From contig DAOTTQ010000002.1 of the NCBI GenBank assembly GCA_034437555.1, positions 1 to 64,000 of the forward strand: 64,000 nt of DNA, read 5' to 3'. How positions within the stretch are numbered: position 1 is the first letter of the stretch; every line of letters starts with the position of its first letter. This DNA comes from JANWYT01 sp034437555 (GTDB lineage Bacteria > Chloroflexota > Anaerolineae > Aggregatilineales > Phototrophicaceae). The position numbers and the translations under genes were made by a program. Shown here one piece after another: positions 41,551 through 51,036 of this stretch. The notes under the pieces were generated by a model, which made no database searches, was not told the origin of the DNA, and was given only the letters and a program-made list of their open reading frames with translations.

Positions 41551-43809
41551 TTAGCCATTGAGTTGCGCCAGCAGTTTTCTATATTCTTCGATGCGCTCTG
41601 GGTTCATGGCAATAATTTGCTTGATGGTATGCGCGGCTTCTTTGTTTAAGCCCGCGTCTAATTGTAGCTCGCCCAGCGCGTCTAGCTGTGCGATGGCTTT
41701 TTGCTTATCGCCTAGCTTACGATAAATGCTGGCAAGCCGTGAGCGCAATGCCGTATCTTGTGAGTAGCTGCGCACAAGGTCTTCTAGCATAACCGTAATG
41801 CGGTTAATCATGCCTTTTTGAGCATATAAGCCCAATAAGCTATCCAATCGCTTGATGGCTTCTACTTGGTTGCCTTGTGCATAGAAGATGTCTACCAGTC
41901 CACGCAGGGCTTTTTCATCTGCGGGCGTTAGCTCTAAAATTTCTTCGTATAGCTTTTGTGCTTGGCGTGAATTTAAGCGCATTTGGTGAATTTCTGCGAT
42001 GTAATGCTTAATTTCTGCCAGCTTGCTATTAGGGGCTTCGATGCGACGTGCAAGACGTTCTGCCGAGGCAAACGTTTGGCTAGAACGGTCAAAATCGCCC
42101 AATTGTTGGTAGCTATTTGCCAATTCAATATATTGGGTAATGGCTTCGTTCCAGCGTTGCTCACTCTCTAGCAGTTCAATGAGGCTCATACGCACTTCAA
42201 CATCAAGGGGAGCCATTTCCAGCACTTCGCCTAAAATAGAGGCGGCACGGTCATTTTCTTGGCGCACCATATACGCTTTTGCCACCACGTTATATTTGTT
42301 GATGGCTTGGCGAATACGCCCCTCTTTCATCATAATTTCTGCCATACGCACATGCACCGGTAAATAGAAAGGCGATACTTCAATGGCTTGGTGCGACTCG
42401 TCCATTGCCAATGTAAACAAGCCTTGCCGAATGTAGCGGTCAATGCGCGATACCGACTCTGCAAGTTCATCGCCACCCTTTGCCACCAAGAAATCGACAA
42501 TGCCACTCTTGCCCTCGCCAATGATGGTTTCATCTAGGTGACGGCGTGTTTCTGCAATGCGTTGCATCCAGTCTTTGCCACTTAGCAAGCCTGTAAAACG
42601 CTCATTAACGGCTTTAAGGGTTTCTTGGGTGCGTCCCTGTAGTGCGCCGATGAGATTTTCATACACCACACCAAGTTCTTCTAGTTCGGTGGGGTTGGTA
42701 GTAATCGCCGTATCCACCGCTTGCAGGCTTTGGATGAGGTAGCGTGTGGCTTTAAGCTGTTCATCTTGCTTAAAGTATGCCAGCCCCAAACCATGTAATG
42801 CACCCGCAGTAAGGACGGGGTGGTTCATGGCTTCTGCTAAATGTGGAACGGCTTCTTTGGCTTGGTCGGTAAGTACCATAAGACCGCCCAAACACATTTT
42901 AAGGGCGGGGTGATTAAAGCCCGCTTTAAGCGCTTCATTATACGCTTTAACGGCTTCCTTGGGGCTGTCTTGCCGCTGAAATTCCATACCCTGCATGGCA
43001 AACATAACGGATTGATTTAGCCCGCCTTCAACAACGGCTTCTGCCAGTAAACCCATTGCACTAGTAAGGGCTTCACCAATGGGACCTCGTGGGTCGGCTT
43101 CGCCAATGGGGGAGCTATCGGTTTCTGGCGACCAAAACAAATCGCCCAAGTCCTGCGGGGCAGGCTCGGCTTTTACTGCGCGTTTGCGATTAACCATGTC
43201 ATCGGGCAAAACTACATCACCCCCACTTTTTAGGGCGCGAAGGGTGTTTAAGGCTTGAGCGTTCTTCGCATCAATGGCAAGGGCGCGTTCTACGGCGCGA
43301 ATGGCTTTATCGACTTCGTTCAAACGCTTAAAGTTATAGGCTAATGTTAGGTATTCGCGTAATGCTTTTCCTTTGTCACCCACGCGCTCATAGGCTTGGG
43401 CTAGGCGCGCGTGAACGCTGACCAAACCCGGCGTAAGCTGTGTAGCGCGTTCCCAGTTGGCAATGGCGCGTTCCAGGTCTTTTTGTGCCAAGTACACTTC
43501 AGACACCTTCACATACTGTTGGGCAGCCTCTTTTAGCTGTCCCATGCGTTCTAGTGCATCCGCGCTTCTTTCTAGGGGTTCGGGGTCATTGGGGGCAAGC
43601 TGAATGGCGCGCCGATAAACCTTGAGGGCTTTATCAAGTTGTCCATCGTTCAGCAATGCCAGCCCAAGATTGATATGCCCATCGGCATCATCGGGCAATT
43701 CGGCAACGGCGCGGGTGTAATGCTCAATTGCACGCGTCCAATTGCCACCCCAAGCGGCATTATGCCCCTTTTCCATATTTTTTTGAAATTCTTCATAACT
43801 TCCAGCCAT
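41551..43809 (-). CDS. Large TPR-repeat protein
   Basis: A 752-aa cytosolic protein built from tetratricopeptide repeats at both ends. The first block is about 15-210 (for example WTRAIEHYTRAVAELPDDADGH). The second is about 265-400, and the third is about 465-750 and ends with KEAAHTIKQIIAMNPERIEEYRKLL. A less repetitive segment lies between. No catalytic domain is visible, so it is a scaffold or adaptor. It lies directly upstream of cdaA (66 bases) and just after argF (21 bases). A functional link with c-di-AMP signalling is possible but unproven. Confidence 0.85.
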   Translation of the reverse strand: MAGSYEEFQKNMEKGHNAAWGGNWTRAIEHYTRAVAELPDDADGHINLGLALLNDGQLDKALKVYRRAIQLAPNDPEPLERSADALERMGQLKEAAQQYVKVSEVYLAQKDLERAIANWERATQLTPGLVSVHARLAQAYERVGDKGKALREYLTLAYNFKRLNEVDKAIRAVERALAIDAKNAQALNTLRALKSGGDVVLPDDMVNRKRAVKAEPAPQDLGDLFWSPETDSSPIGEADPRGPIGEALTSAMGLLAEAVVEGGLNQSVMFAMQGMEFQRQDSPKEAVKAYNEALKAGFNHPALKMCLGGLMVLTDQAKEAVPHLAEAMNHPVLTAGALHGLGLAYFKQDEQLKATRYLIQSLQAVDTAITTNPTELEELGVVYENLIGALQGRTQETLKAVNERFTGLLSGKDWMQRIAETRRHLDETIIGEGKSGIVDFLVAKGGDELAESVSRIDRYIRQGLFTLAMDESHQAIEVSPFYLPVHVRMAEIMMKEGRIRQAINKYNVVAKAYMVRQENDRAASILGEVLEMAPLDVEVRMSLIELLESEQRWNEAITQYIELANSYQQLGDFDRSSQTFASAERLARRIEAPNSKLAEIKHYIAEIHQMRLNSRQAQKLYEEILELTPADEKALRGLVDIFYAQGNQVEAIKRLDSLLGLYAQKGMINRITVMLEDLVRSYSQDTALRSRLASIYRKLGDKQKAIAQLDALGELQLDAGLNKEAAHTIKQIIAMNPERIEEYRKLLAQLNG

Positions 43810-43830
43810 GCGCGACCACCCTCACCAAAA

Positions 43831-44757
43831 CTAGGATTGTGTCATCAAGTGAACGAGAACTGCTTTTTGGGCATGAAGGCGATTTTCGGCTTGCTGAAAA
43901 ATAACGCTTCGTCGCCCGTCTGCTAACTCATCGGTTATTTCCTCGCCCCTATGTGCGGGCAAGCAGTGCATAATTACTGCGTCTTTATGGGCAAGCCGAA
44001 GCATTGCTTCGTTAATTTGATAGCCTGCAAACGCTTTTCTGCGAATGTCGCTTTCTACTTCTTGCCCCATGCTCGTCCATGTGTCTGTATAGAGGACATG
44101 CGCCCCTTTAACGGCTTCTTCAACGTGTGTTGTATGGGTGATGCGTGTTCCTGTTTCTTTAGCAACGCCTTCGGCAGTCTCACGGACAGATTGAGGGAGT
44201 TCGTAGCCTTCTGGGGTAGCTAATGCAAATTCAAACCCAAATTTGCCTGCTGCATACGCCAAAGAAGTGGCGACGTTGTTGCCGTCCCCAATGAACGCCA
44301 TCTTTAAGCCTTCAATGCGCCCAAAGTGTTCCTTCATGGTTAAAACGTCTGCCATCGCTTGGCAGGGGTGATTGTAATCACTTAAGCCGTTAATGACAGG
44401 GACACGCGCCCATTTTGCTAGCCCTTCTACGTGCGCGTGGTCAAATACCCGCGCCATGATGGCTTGGCAATAGCCCGAAAGCACTCTTGCCACATCGGGG
44501 ACACTTTCGCGCGTGCCTAAGCCGATTTCGCTAGGGCTAAGGTAGACCGCATCACCGCCAAGGTGCTTCATGCCCACTTCAAAAGAAACCCGTGTGCGAA
44601 GGGACGGTTTTTGGAAAATCATCCCTAAAATTTTACCTGCTAAAACGGGACGATTACCGCCCGATTTCCACTCTGTTTTTAGATGTTCAGCCAGCCTAAT
44701 GAGTTCTCTCAATTCAAAGCTCGACCAGTCGGTCAGGGCTAAAAAATCCTTCTTCAT
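43831..44757 (-). CDS. argF: Ornithine carbamoyltransferase
   Basis: OTC joins carbamoyl phosphate and ornithine to citrulline in arginine synthesis. The 308-aa protein has the carbamoyl-phosphate loop KPSLRTRVSFEVG (an S-L-R-T-R variant of STRTR that is common in OTCs). It also has HPCQAMADVLT, the ornithine-side SMG loop in TDTWTSMGQE, and HCLPAHRGEEI, whose Cys caps the active site. No other arginine gene is nearby. It is co-directional with the TPR gene, 21 bases apart. Confidence 0.94.
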   Translation of the reverse strand: MKKDFLALTDWSSFELRELIRLAEHLKTEWKSGGNRPVLAGKILGMIFQKPSLRTRVSFEVGMKHLGGDAVYLSPSEIGLGTRESVPDVARVLSGYCQAIMARVFDHAHVEGLAKWARVPVINGLSDYNHPCQAMADVLTMKEHFGRIEGLKMAFIGDGNNVATSLAYAAGKFGFEFALATPEGYELPQSVRETAEGVAKETGTRITHTTHVEEAVKGAHVLYTDTWTSMGQEVESDIRRKAFAGYQINEAMLRLAHKDAVIMHCLPAHRGEEITDELADGRRSVIFQQAENRLHAQKAVLVHLMTQS

Positions 44758-44841
44758 GAAGCAAACACTGCTTTCTAATGCGATGAATGAGTATCGCTTT
44801 TAGTATAACACAGATGAAAAAATAGCGAAAACATCTTATGC

Positions 44842-47607
44842 CTATGTGATAGACTGCATCTCTAGCCAGTTTGCGCCATGTTCGGCGTTTGCCACCAATG
44901 GCACATCCAGTTTGTACGCGGATTGCATCTTCTCTAGCACCAATTGAGTGACACCCTCAAGCTCTTCTTGGGGGAGTTCGAGTACCAATTCATCATGCAC
45001 CTGTAAAATCATTTTGGCGCGTGGAAACTGCTCATTAAGTGCGTGATATAAGTTAATCATGGCAATTTTCAAGATGTCTGCAGCTGTGCCTTGAATGGGC
45101 GCGTTAATGGCAACCCGTAGCTCGGATTGGGCTTCTTGGGCGTTAAGATTGCCTTGCATTAGCCGATGAAAATAGCGTTTGCGCCCCAGTAGCGTTTCTA
45201 CAAAGCCATATTCTTTGGCTTTGGCTTTGGTGCTTTCGATGTAGTGTTCTACCATCGGTAGGCGTTCAAAGTAGGTTTTAACGAACTTATCGGCTTGTGC
45301 CAGCGTTAAATCGCTATCACGCGCTAAACGAAATGCTCCCATGCCATACATAAGCCCGAAGTTGACGCGCTTGGCAAAACTGCGTTGCTCTGATGTCACT
45401 TCTTCTAGGGGAATGCCGTACACGGTGGCAGCAGTGGCTTTATGGATGTCTTGCCCCTCATGGAAGGCTTGCTTTAGGGTTTCATCACCGCTGATGTGTG
45501 CCATCACGCGCAGTTCAATTTGGCTATAGTCTACGGCAAGGAGGGTATAGCCCTTTTCGGCAATAAACGCCTTGCGGATTTCGCGCCCTAGATCGGTACG
45601 GATGGGGATATTTTGCAAGTTGGGGTTAGAGCTACTAAAACGTCCTGTGGATGTGCCTGTTTGATTGTAGCTGGTATGAACGCGCCCCGTTTTGGGGTTA
45701 ATGAGGGCGGGGAGTGCGTCCACATAGGTACTCTTTAACTTGGCTAGCTCGCGGTATTCCATGATGACAGGAATAATGGGGTGTGCGCCATGCAATGCCT
45801 CTAGTGTGGTTACGTTTGTAGAATACCCAAACGTCGTTTTCTTTAAGCCCTTCGGCGATAAGTTAAGGCGTTCAAACAGCACTTCATTCAGTTGTTTGGG
45901 GCTGTTGATGTTAAACGCGCCACCCTCTGCCATGTCATAAATGCGCTGTTCTAGGGCGTGCAACTGTTGTTCAAATTGTGCGCTCATTTGCGCCAAAAAT
46001 GGCACATCGAGCTTTGTCCCTGCGCGCTCCATACTGGCAATGATGGGAATGAGGGGCATTTCTATTTCATAAAAGAGGCGTTCTGTGCCTTGCTCACGCA
46101 ATCTATCGCTTAAAAAACGATACGCCTTCATGGTGACAACGGCATCGGCGGCGGCATAGGGCGCAACGTCATCAATGCCCACTTCTGCCATTGTAATTTG
46201 CTTTTTGCCCTTGCCAATGAGTGAGCTAATTTCTTGCATCTCTATCTTAAACTCTTGGCGTGCAAAGGCTTTTAGCCCCAAAAATCGGCTGATGGGGTCA
46301 CGTATCCATTCAGCAATCATGGTATCAAACGTAATCGGCGTAACATCAATGCCCACGTTCTGAAGTGTCATCAGGTCAAAGGTGGCATTGTGCGCCACTT
46401 TGGGAATGTTGGGGTTGGTGAGCGCGGTCGTAAGGGCTTTAACAACTTGCGAGAGGGGCAATTGCTCGCGGACGGTTTCTTCAAAGAGCGTGCCTGCGCC
46501 TTCTGCAAGGTGTCCTACTGGCACATAGTAGCCCGTTTTGTCATCGGTGGCTAGTGACAAGCCAACCATCTTATCGCGCATGGGTTCTGTGCCTGTCGTT
46601 TCGGCATCAAACACAATTACACGGGCGTTATTAAGCACCTGAACGAGTGCATCAAGCTGAGCTTGGGTGGTAACGGTAATCGTTTCGTACTGAAAGGGCG
46701 GGGCTTCTTCTTCTGATGTTTCTTCAAGAAGCGCATCCGTTTGTAGGCGTTTTAGGCGGTCTCTTAGGCTACGAAACTCTAGCTCCCCAAACAGGTCATC
46801 CACACGCGCCTTATTAAAATCAGAAGCCACACAGGCATCAAGGTTTAGAGTAATGGGCATATCGCACTTGATGGTGGCGAGTTCACGGCTTAAGTATGCC
46901 ATCTCGCGCCCGTCAATTAACTTTTGCTGAACACTGCTCTTGATGCTTTCCAGATTGGCATACACGCCACCAAGTGTTTCATAGGCTTGTAAGAGGGTGG
47001 TGGCGGTTTTTTCACCAATGCCCTTCACGCCGGGTATATTGTCCGAGCTATCGCCCATGAGGGCTTTAAGGTCTATCAGTTGCGTGGGCTTTAGTGCGTA
47101 TTTTGCCTCAAACGCAGGCACGTCATACACAATATCATCGCCCTTCCAGCTTGGAAGCTGAACGCGGACGCGAGGCGCGAGCAATTGCAAAATGTCTCTG
47201 TCACCCGTGATAATGTGAACGTTTAGCCCCAGTGCTTCGGCTTGGCGCGTCACTGTGCCAATGACATCGTCGGCTTCGCTGTCATCCAGTTCTAGAACGG
47301 GGATATTGAACGCTTCAACAAGCTGATAAATGCGCGTAAACTGTGATACCAGTTCGGGGGGCATGGCATCGCGCGTGCCTTTATATTCGGGATAGAGTAT
47401 TTCGCGCCCACTTAAGCCCTTATCAAAGCTAACGGCTAAAAAGTGTGGTTTAATTTCAAGCAGTTCTATCAGTTTGGTGGCAAAGCCCATCACGGCAAAT
47501 GTGGTTTCGCCCGTGCGCGTTTGCATTCTTGTGCGCTCTAATGCAAAAAATTGCCGATAAGCCACCGCGTGACCATCAATTAAATAAAGCGTGGGGCGTT
47601 CTAACAT
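44842..47607 (-). CDS. polA: DNA polymerase I
   Basis: The 921-aa protein has all three Pol I domains. The 5' nuclease (1-300) has LYLIDGHAVAYRQFFAL, DDSEADDVIG and KALMGDSSDNIPGVKGIG. The 3'-5' exonuclease (about 325-500) has intact Exo I DAETTG, Exo II HNATFDLMTL and Exo III YAAADAV. The polymerase domain has LLAVDYSQIELR (A), KRVNFGLMYG (B) and LQVHDELVLE (C). An intact proofreading site is worth noting, because several bacterial Pol I proteins have lost it. It lies 84 bases upstream of argF on the same strand. Confidence 0.97.
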   Translation of the reverse strand: MLERPTLYLIDGHAVAYRQFFALERTRMQTRTGETTFAVMGFATKLIELLEIKPHFLAVSFDKGLSGREILYPEYKGTRDAMPPELVSQFTRIYQLVEAFNIPVLELDDSEADDVIGTVTRQAEALGLNVHIITGDRDILQLLAPRVRVQLPSWKGDDIVYDVPAFEAKYALKPTQLIDLKALMGDSSDNIPGVKGIGEKTATTLLQAYETLGGVYANLESIKSSVQQKLIDGREMAYLSRELATIKCDMPITLNLDACVASDFNKARVDDLFGELEFRSLRDRLKRLQTDALLEETSEEEAPPFQYETITVTTQAQLDALVQVLNNARVIVFDAETTGTEPMRDKMVGLSLATDDKTGYYVPVGHLAEGAGTLFEETVREQLPLSQVVKALTTALTNPNIPKVAHNATFDLMTLQNVGIDVTPITFDTMIAEWIRDPISRFLGLKAFARQEFKIEMQEISSLIGKGKKQITMAEVGIDDVAPYAAADAVVTMKAYRFLSDRLREQGTERLFYEIEMPLIPIIASMERAGTKLDVPFLAQMSAQFEQQLHALEQRIYDMAEGGAFNINSPKQLNEVLFERLNLSPKGLKKTTFGYSTNVTTLEALHGAHPIIPVIMEYRELAKLKSTYVDALPALINPKTGRVHTSYNQTGTSTGRFSSSNPNLQNIPIRTDLGREIRKAFIAEKGYTLLAVDYSQIELRVMAHISGDETLKQAFHEGQDIHKATAATVYGIPLEEVTSEQRSFAKRVNFGLMYGMGAFRLARDSDLTLAQADKFVKTYFERLPMVEHYIESTKAKAKEYGFVETLLGRKRYFHRLMQGNLNAQEAQSELRVAINAPIQGTAADILKIAMINLYHALNEQFPRAKMILQVHDELVLELPQEELEGVTQLVLEKMQSAYKLDVPLVANAEHGANWLEMQSIT

Positions 47608-47658
47608 GCTATTTCCTAAGCGTAAAAGCGAACATTTGCGCTAATTATAACACAAGGT

Positions 47659-49668
47659 TTATTCGCGCACGAAGTTAATAAACTCCTGAATTTCTTCAAT
47701 GTTCATTTCTCTGGCAGAAGGCATAATGAGATAGCTATCCGACCACAGCGTTTCTGGCACAACGTAGGCGTTGATGCTTTGGGCAATTTGCGCCGAAAGT
47801 TGCATCAGTTGGCGGACGTGCTGTTGTGGGGGGACGGCATCGGGGGCATCCACACGCAAATAAATAAAGTCCTCGTATACATCAAGGTTATAAATTTTCC
47901 AGCCCTCGTCGTTAAGGCGGCTATCAATTCCCACCACCAATTTTTGCGCGATTTGACTTGTCAGCTCGGCTTCGGGATTGCGTAATATCCACACAAAACT
48001 ATAGGGCGCAAGCGTTTGAGGTGACGATTCTTCTTGAACAGGTACAACGGGCGGTTCTGGTGTGGGCAGGGTTGGGGGTGTGACAACGGGCGCAATGCCC
48101 TCTTTAGGCTCGTCCAGTTCTGCGATGGGTTCTTCGAAAACGGTGGGTTCTGGCACGCTGGCAAGGGCTTCTACCAGACGTTTGCCTTGCCGACGAATAG
48201 CACCCAAAGGCGTTGTGCCAATAAACAGTAACGACAACACCAAGTTTTCGGCGGTTCTTTGGCTATACAGCATATAATCCGCGCCCGTGTTGGGCATGGT
48301 GATGAAGTTAATTTGGGCAGGCTGTCCTTCTTCACTAAGCGCATCAAGAAGCTGACTTTTAATTTCCTCTATTTCTTGCAGTGGCAATTGCCCGCTATAC
48401 GCCACAATGTCATCGCCCTGCATCAAGATGAGGGCTTCTGCCATTAGCTCCAATGACATGCGCGTTAGCCCTAAAGCCATTTGTGCAATGCGTGGGTCTT
48501 TGGCGACGGATAAACGCGGGGAGAGTGTGGGGGTTTCGCGCCCTTCTTCGTCGATAATTTCGGCAAAACTGCTGTTAAATTGGCTTTCATCTAATGTCTG
48601 TAGGGATGTTTCTTCAAAGGCGTGTTCGTCTAGGGCGTGCGTTTCTTCAATGATGCCTTCGTCAATCCCTTCCTCGTGTTTGCTCTCATTGTTTAACGAA
48701 GCGGGCATATTCTGTGCTTCTATCACAGCAGGACGCGAGCGCACAATAGGCGTTAGACGGTCTGTTTCTAAGGTTTCGTCCGCCAACACTTCTAGTGTTG
48801 CCTTTGAGGGAAGCGTGGTGGTGGCAGTGTAATCAAGCGGTGAATCATCTATCACTTCTATCATATCGGTACGAAAGAAGTCGGGTTCGCTGGCATAAGG
48901 CGAGGGCGACTGCGACTCTGTTACACGCTCCATAAAAGACTCTGCGTTATAGTTGTCTATGGGCGTTGATGTATCTAGCGCGCTCTCTAAAATTTGCGTG
49001 GCTAAAATTTGCCGTGATGCGCTTCCCGTTTGGGGCGTTTCATCATCAGGGGCAATAGACTCTGGCGCAACAATGGGCGTGGCGTTGGTGATGTGTGATT
49101 TAAGGTCGTTGAGCGTTGCGCTTTCTTCAAAGCTAGGAATGGGCGGTTCTTCTGCAAGCAGGCGTTGGAAGATTTCTTCAGAGCGTTTTTTAGCCTCTGC
49201 CTCTTCGGCTGCGGTATCTTCTAGCTCTTGCTCGGATAGGGCAACAGTTTCGCTTTCATCAGTAATCGGAAAAAGCGTTCTTGTGTCGGGTTGTGAATCA
49301 AACATTTGTTGGATGGCAGTTTCTAGCAAGTTTACAAGGCTTCTGATGGGCATGGGCAAATCGACCACCGCTTGCACATTTAAGCCTTTAACAAGGGCTT
49401 CTATAGAAGGGTGATTTGGCGAAACCACAATGCCAATATCAGGCTGAAGTAGGCGAATTTGTTCGACAATGCGCTCACCGCTCATGTCGCGTATGGTAAA
49501 ATCAATTAAAGCGACATCTTGGGGCGAATTGCTTAAGAAAGAAAGGGCATTTTGGGCAGATGCAAAAGATGTCACTGCAAAACGACCATCGCGTTCTAGC
49601 GACTCTTTAAGGTTGATAGAATAACCAACATGGCGTGTAACGACTAAAACGCGCTTTACTACTTGCAC
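47659..49668 (-). CDS. Pseudo-receiver / roadblock-like / inactive IS200-type (Y1) transposase-like domain fusion protein
   Basis: A 669-aa cytosolic protein from GTG 49668 (AAGGAG 7 bases upstream). Residues 1-125 fold like a receiver and keep Asp 56 (VALIDFTIRDMSG). The acidic pair (VVTRHVG) and the signalling Lys (VVDLPMP) are lost, so this is a pseudo-receiver. A long acidic, low-complexity linker follows (about 130-385), then a roadblock/LC7-like region (about 395-510; ALILMQGDDIVAYSGQL). The last 115 residues align by eye with IS200/IS605 TnpA (YSFVWILRN, GWKIYNLDVYEDFIYLRV, LWSDSYLI, FINFVRE). There the HUH His residues are F and Y and the catalytic Tyr is Phe. No repeats suggest a recent insertion. 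A regulatory role is inferred. Confidence 0.65.
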   Translation of the reverse strand: MQVVKRVLVVTRHVGYSINLKESLERDGRFAVTSFASAQNALSFLSNSPQDVALIDFTIRDMSGERIVEQIRLLQPDIGIVVSPNHPSIEALVKGLNVQAVVDLPMPIRSLVNLLETAIQQMFDSQPDTRTLFPITDESETVALSEQELEDTAAEEAEAKKRSEEIFQRLLAEEPPIPSFEESATLNDLKSHITNATPIVAPESIAPDDETPQTGSASRQILATQILESALDTSTPIDNYNAESFMERVTESQSPSPYASEPDFFRTDMIEVIDDSPLDYTATTTLPSKATLEVLADETLETDRLTPIVRSRPAVIEAQNMPASLNNESKHEEGIDEGIIEETHALDEHAFEETSLQTLDESQFNSSFAEIIDEEGRETPTLSPRLSVAKDPRIAQMALGLTRMSLELMAEALILMQGDDIVAYSGQLPLQEIEEIKSQLLDALSEEGQPAQINFITMPNTGADYMLYSQRTAENLVLSLLFIGTTPLGAIRRQGKRLVEALASVPEPTVFEEPIAELDEPKEGIAPVVTPPTLPTPEPPVVPVQEESSPQTLAPYSFVWILRNPEAELTSQIAQKLVVGIDSRLNDEGWKIYNLDVYEDFIYLRVDAPDAVPPQQHVRQLMQLSAQIAQSINAYVVPETLWSDSYLIMPSAREMNIEEIQEFINFVRE

Positions 49669-49847
49669 AGAACAACTCCTTAAGAACGTCACCGCGACCC
49701 ACGCGACTCATCTTCAAGTCTTAATTGTACTCTGTGTGTGCAATACGGCAAGAAAAACCCAACTTTTCCCTATTGTTTGGTTGCTAAAAGTCGAAAGAAG
49801 TATTACATTAGATGCTGACAGTAATCGGAGCTAAACGGCTTACTCTT

Positions 49848-50945
49848 ATGACAACAATTTTGGTAGTAGAAGACGCAAAAGATTTACGTGAAGATATGCT
49901 AGAAATGCTAACATTAGAAGGGTTTGGCGTGTTTGGCGCAGAGAACGGGCTTGTGGGTCTAGAGATGGCACGCTTGCACCACCCCGACATTATTATTTGC
50001 GATGTTATGATGCCTGAGCTTGATGGCTATGGCTTATTAGAGGCACTGCGTAAAACCCCCGAAACTGCCACGATACCCTTTGTTTTTCTAACATCACGTA
50101 CAGAGCGTGTCAATGTTCGGCATGGGATGGTTTTGGGCGCAGATGATTATTTGACAAAGCCTTTCTTGGTGGGGGAACTTTTAGAAGCTATTCGCTCGCA
50201 GCTTAAAAAGCGTTCTGACCTAAACGAAGTGGTAAACAAACGCCTAAGCGAACTGCGCGAAAACATTACAACGGCACTTCCTCATGAGCTACGCACCCCC
50301 CTTAATACCATCATTGGCTTCTCGGACATGCTGATTAGCGAGGCGCAACGCCTAAAACCCGACCAAGTTGTTGATTGGGCAACTCACATTAACACCGCTG
50401 GACATCGCCTGTATCGCATGACCGAAAACTTTTTAGCGTATGCCCGTATTACCATTGCCACTGATTCTGCTGAAATGCGCGCCACCTATCAAGAAGAGCG
50501 CGTGATTGGGTCTGCGTCTATGATAGAAGCCCAAGCGATGCGCGTTGCGTCGCGTTATAAGCGTGATGACGACTATATCATGACCGTAGAAGATGCCGAT
50601 GAATTACACATTAGCTATTCTGATATGCAAAAGGTGCTGGAAGAATTGCTAGATAACGCTTTTAAGTTTAGTGATGCGGGTACAAAAATAGAGATCATTG
50701 GGCGAGTAGAGAATAATGGTTATACCGTGCAAATTAGCGATAACGGGCGTGGCATTAGCCCTGAACGTGCTAAAAGCATTGGCGCATACATGCAATTTGA
50801 ACGCTGGTTTTATGAACAGCAGGGCATGGGGCTGGGGCTGGCGATTGTTACACAGCTGATGAACCTGTACGAAGGCACGTTTAGCGTTAAGCCCCAACAG
50901 GGCAAGAGTGGCACTGTTGTAAGTATTTGGGTTAAAGTGGGGTAA
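49848..50945 (+). CDS. Receiver-histidine kinase (soluble hybrid)
   Basis: A 365-aa soluble protein with a receiver in front: Asp 52 in IIICDVMMPELDG and Lys in YLTKPFLV. The HisKA box ALPHELRTPLNTIIGF has His 146. The HATPase has EELLDNAFKFS (N box), DNGRGIS and GMGLGLAIVTQL (G boxes). The receiver-first order suggests that another kinase or phosphate donor controls it. It is divergent from the pseudo-receiver fusion gene, sharing the 180-base region 49669-49847. ATG 49848 gives the standard receiver start; an upstream start at 49812 adds 12 residues with no match. Confidence 0.88.
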   Translation: MTTILVVEDAKDLREDMLEMLTLEGFGVFGAENGLVGLEMARLHHPDIIICDVMMPELDGYGLLEALRKTPETATIPFVFLTSRTERVNVRHGMVLGADDYLTKPFLVGELLEAIRSQLKKRSDLNEVVNKRLSELRENITTALPHELRTPLNTIIGFSDMLISEAQRLKPDQVVDWATHINTAGHRLYRMTENFLAYARITIATDSAEMRATYQEERVIGSASMIEAQAMRVASRYKRDDDYIMTVEDADELHISYSDMQKVLEELLDNAFKFSDAGTKIEIIGRVENNGYTVQISDNGRGISPERAKSIGAYMQFERWFYEQQGMGLGLAIVTQLMNLYEGTFSVKPQQGKSGTVVSIWVKVG

Positions 50946-50950
50946 AGATT

Positions 50951-50979
50951 TTGTACCTTTGCCCCTTATGGCGTATAAT
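50951..50979 (+). promoter_or_regulatory. Promoter of the LysM lipoprotein gene
   Basis: TTGTAC (50951-50956) and TATAAT (50974-50979) are 17 bases apart, about 58 bases before the start codon. Confidence 0.65.
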
Positions 50980-51036
50980 AAAAGCTATTGGGTTTAAGGC
51001 TTACTAAGGGCATTTGCTCCTATCTTAGGATGACGC

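Noticed and set aside
48407..49414. Plus-strand ORFs of 140-153 codons opposite the pseudo-receiver fusion gene
   Set aside because: Their composition is Ser/Val-rich in the way antisense frames of acidic genes are; the minus-strand protein has clear domains and a good start.
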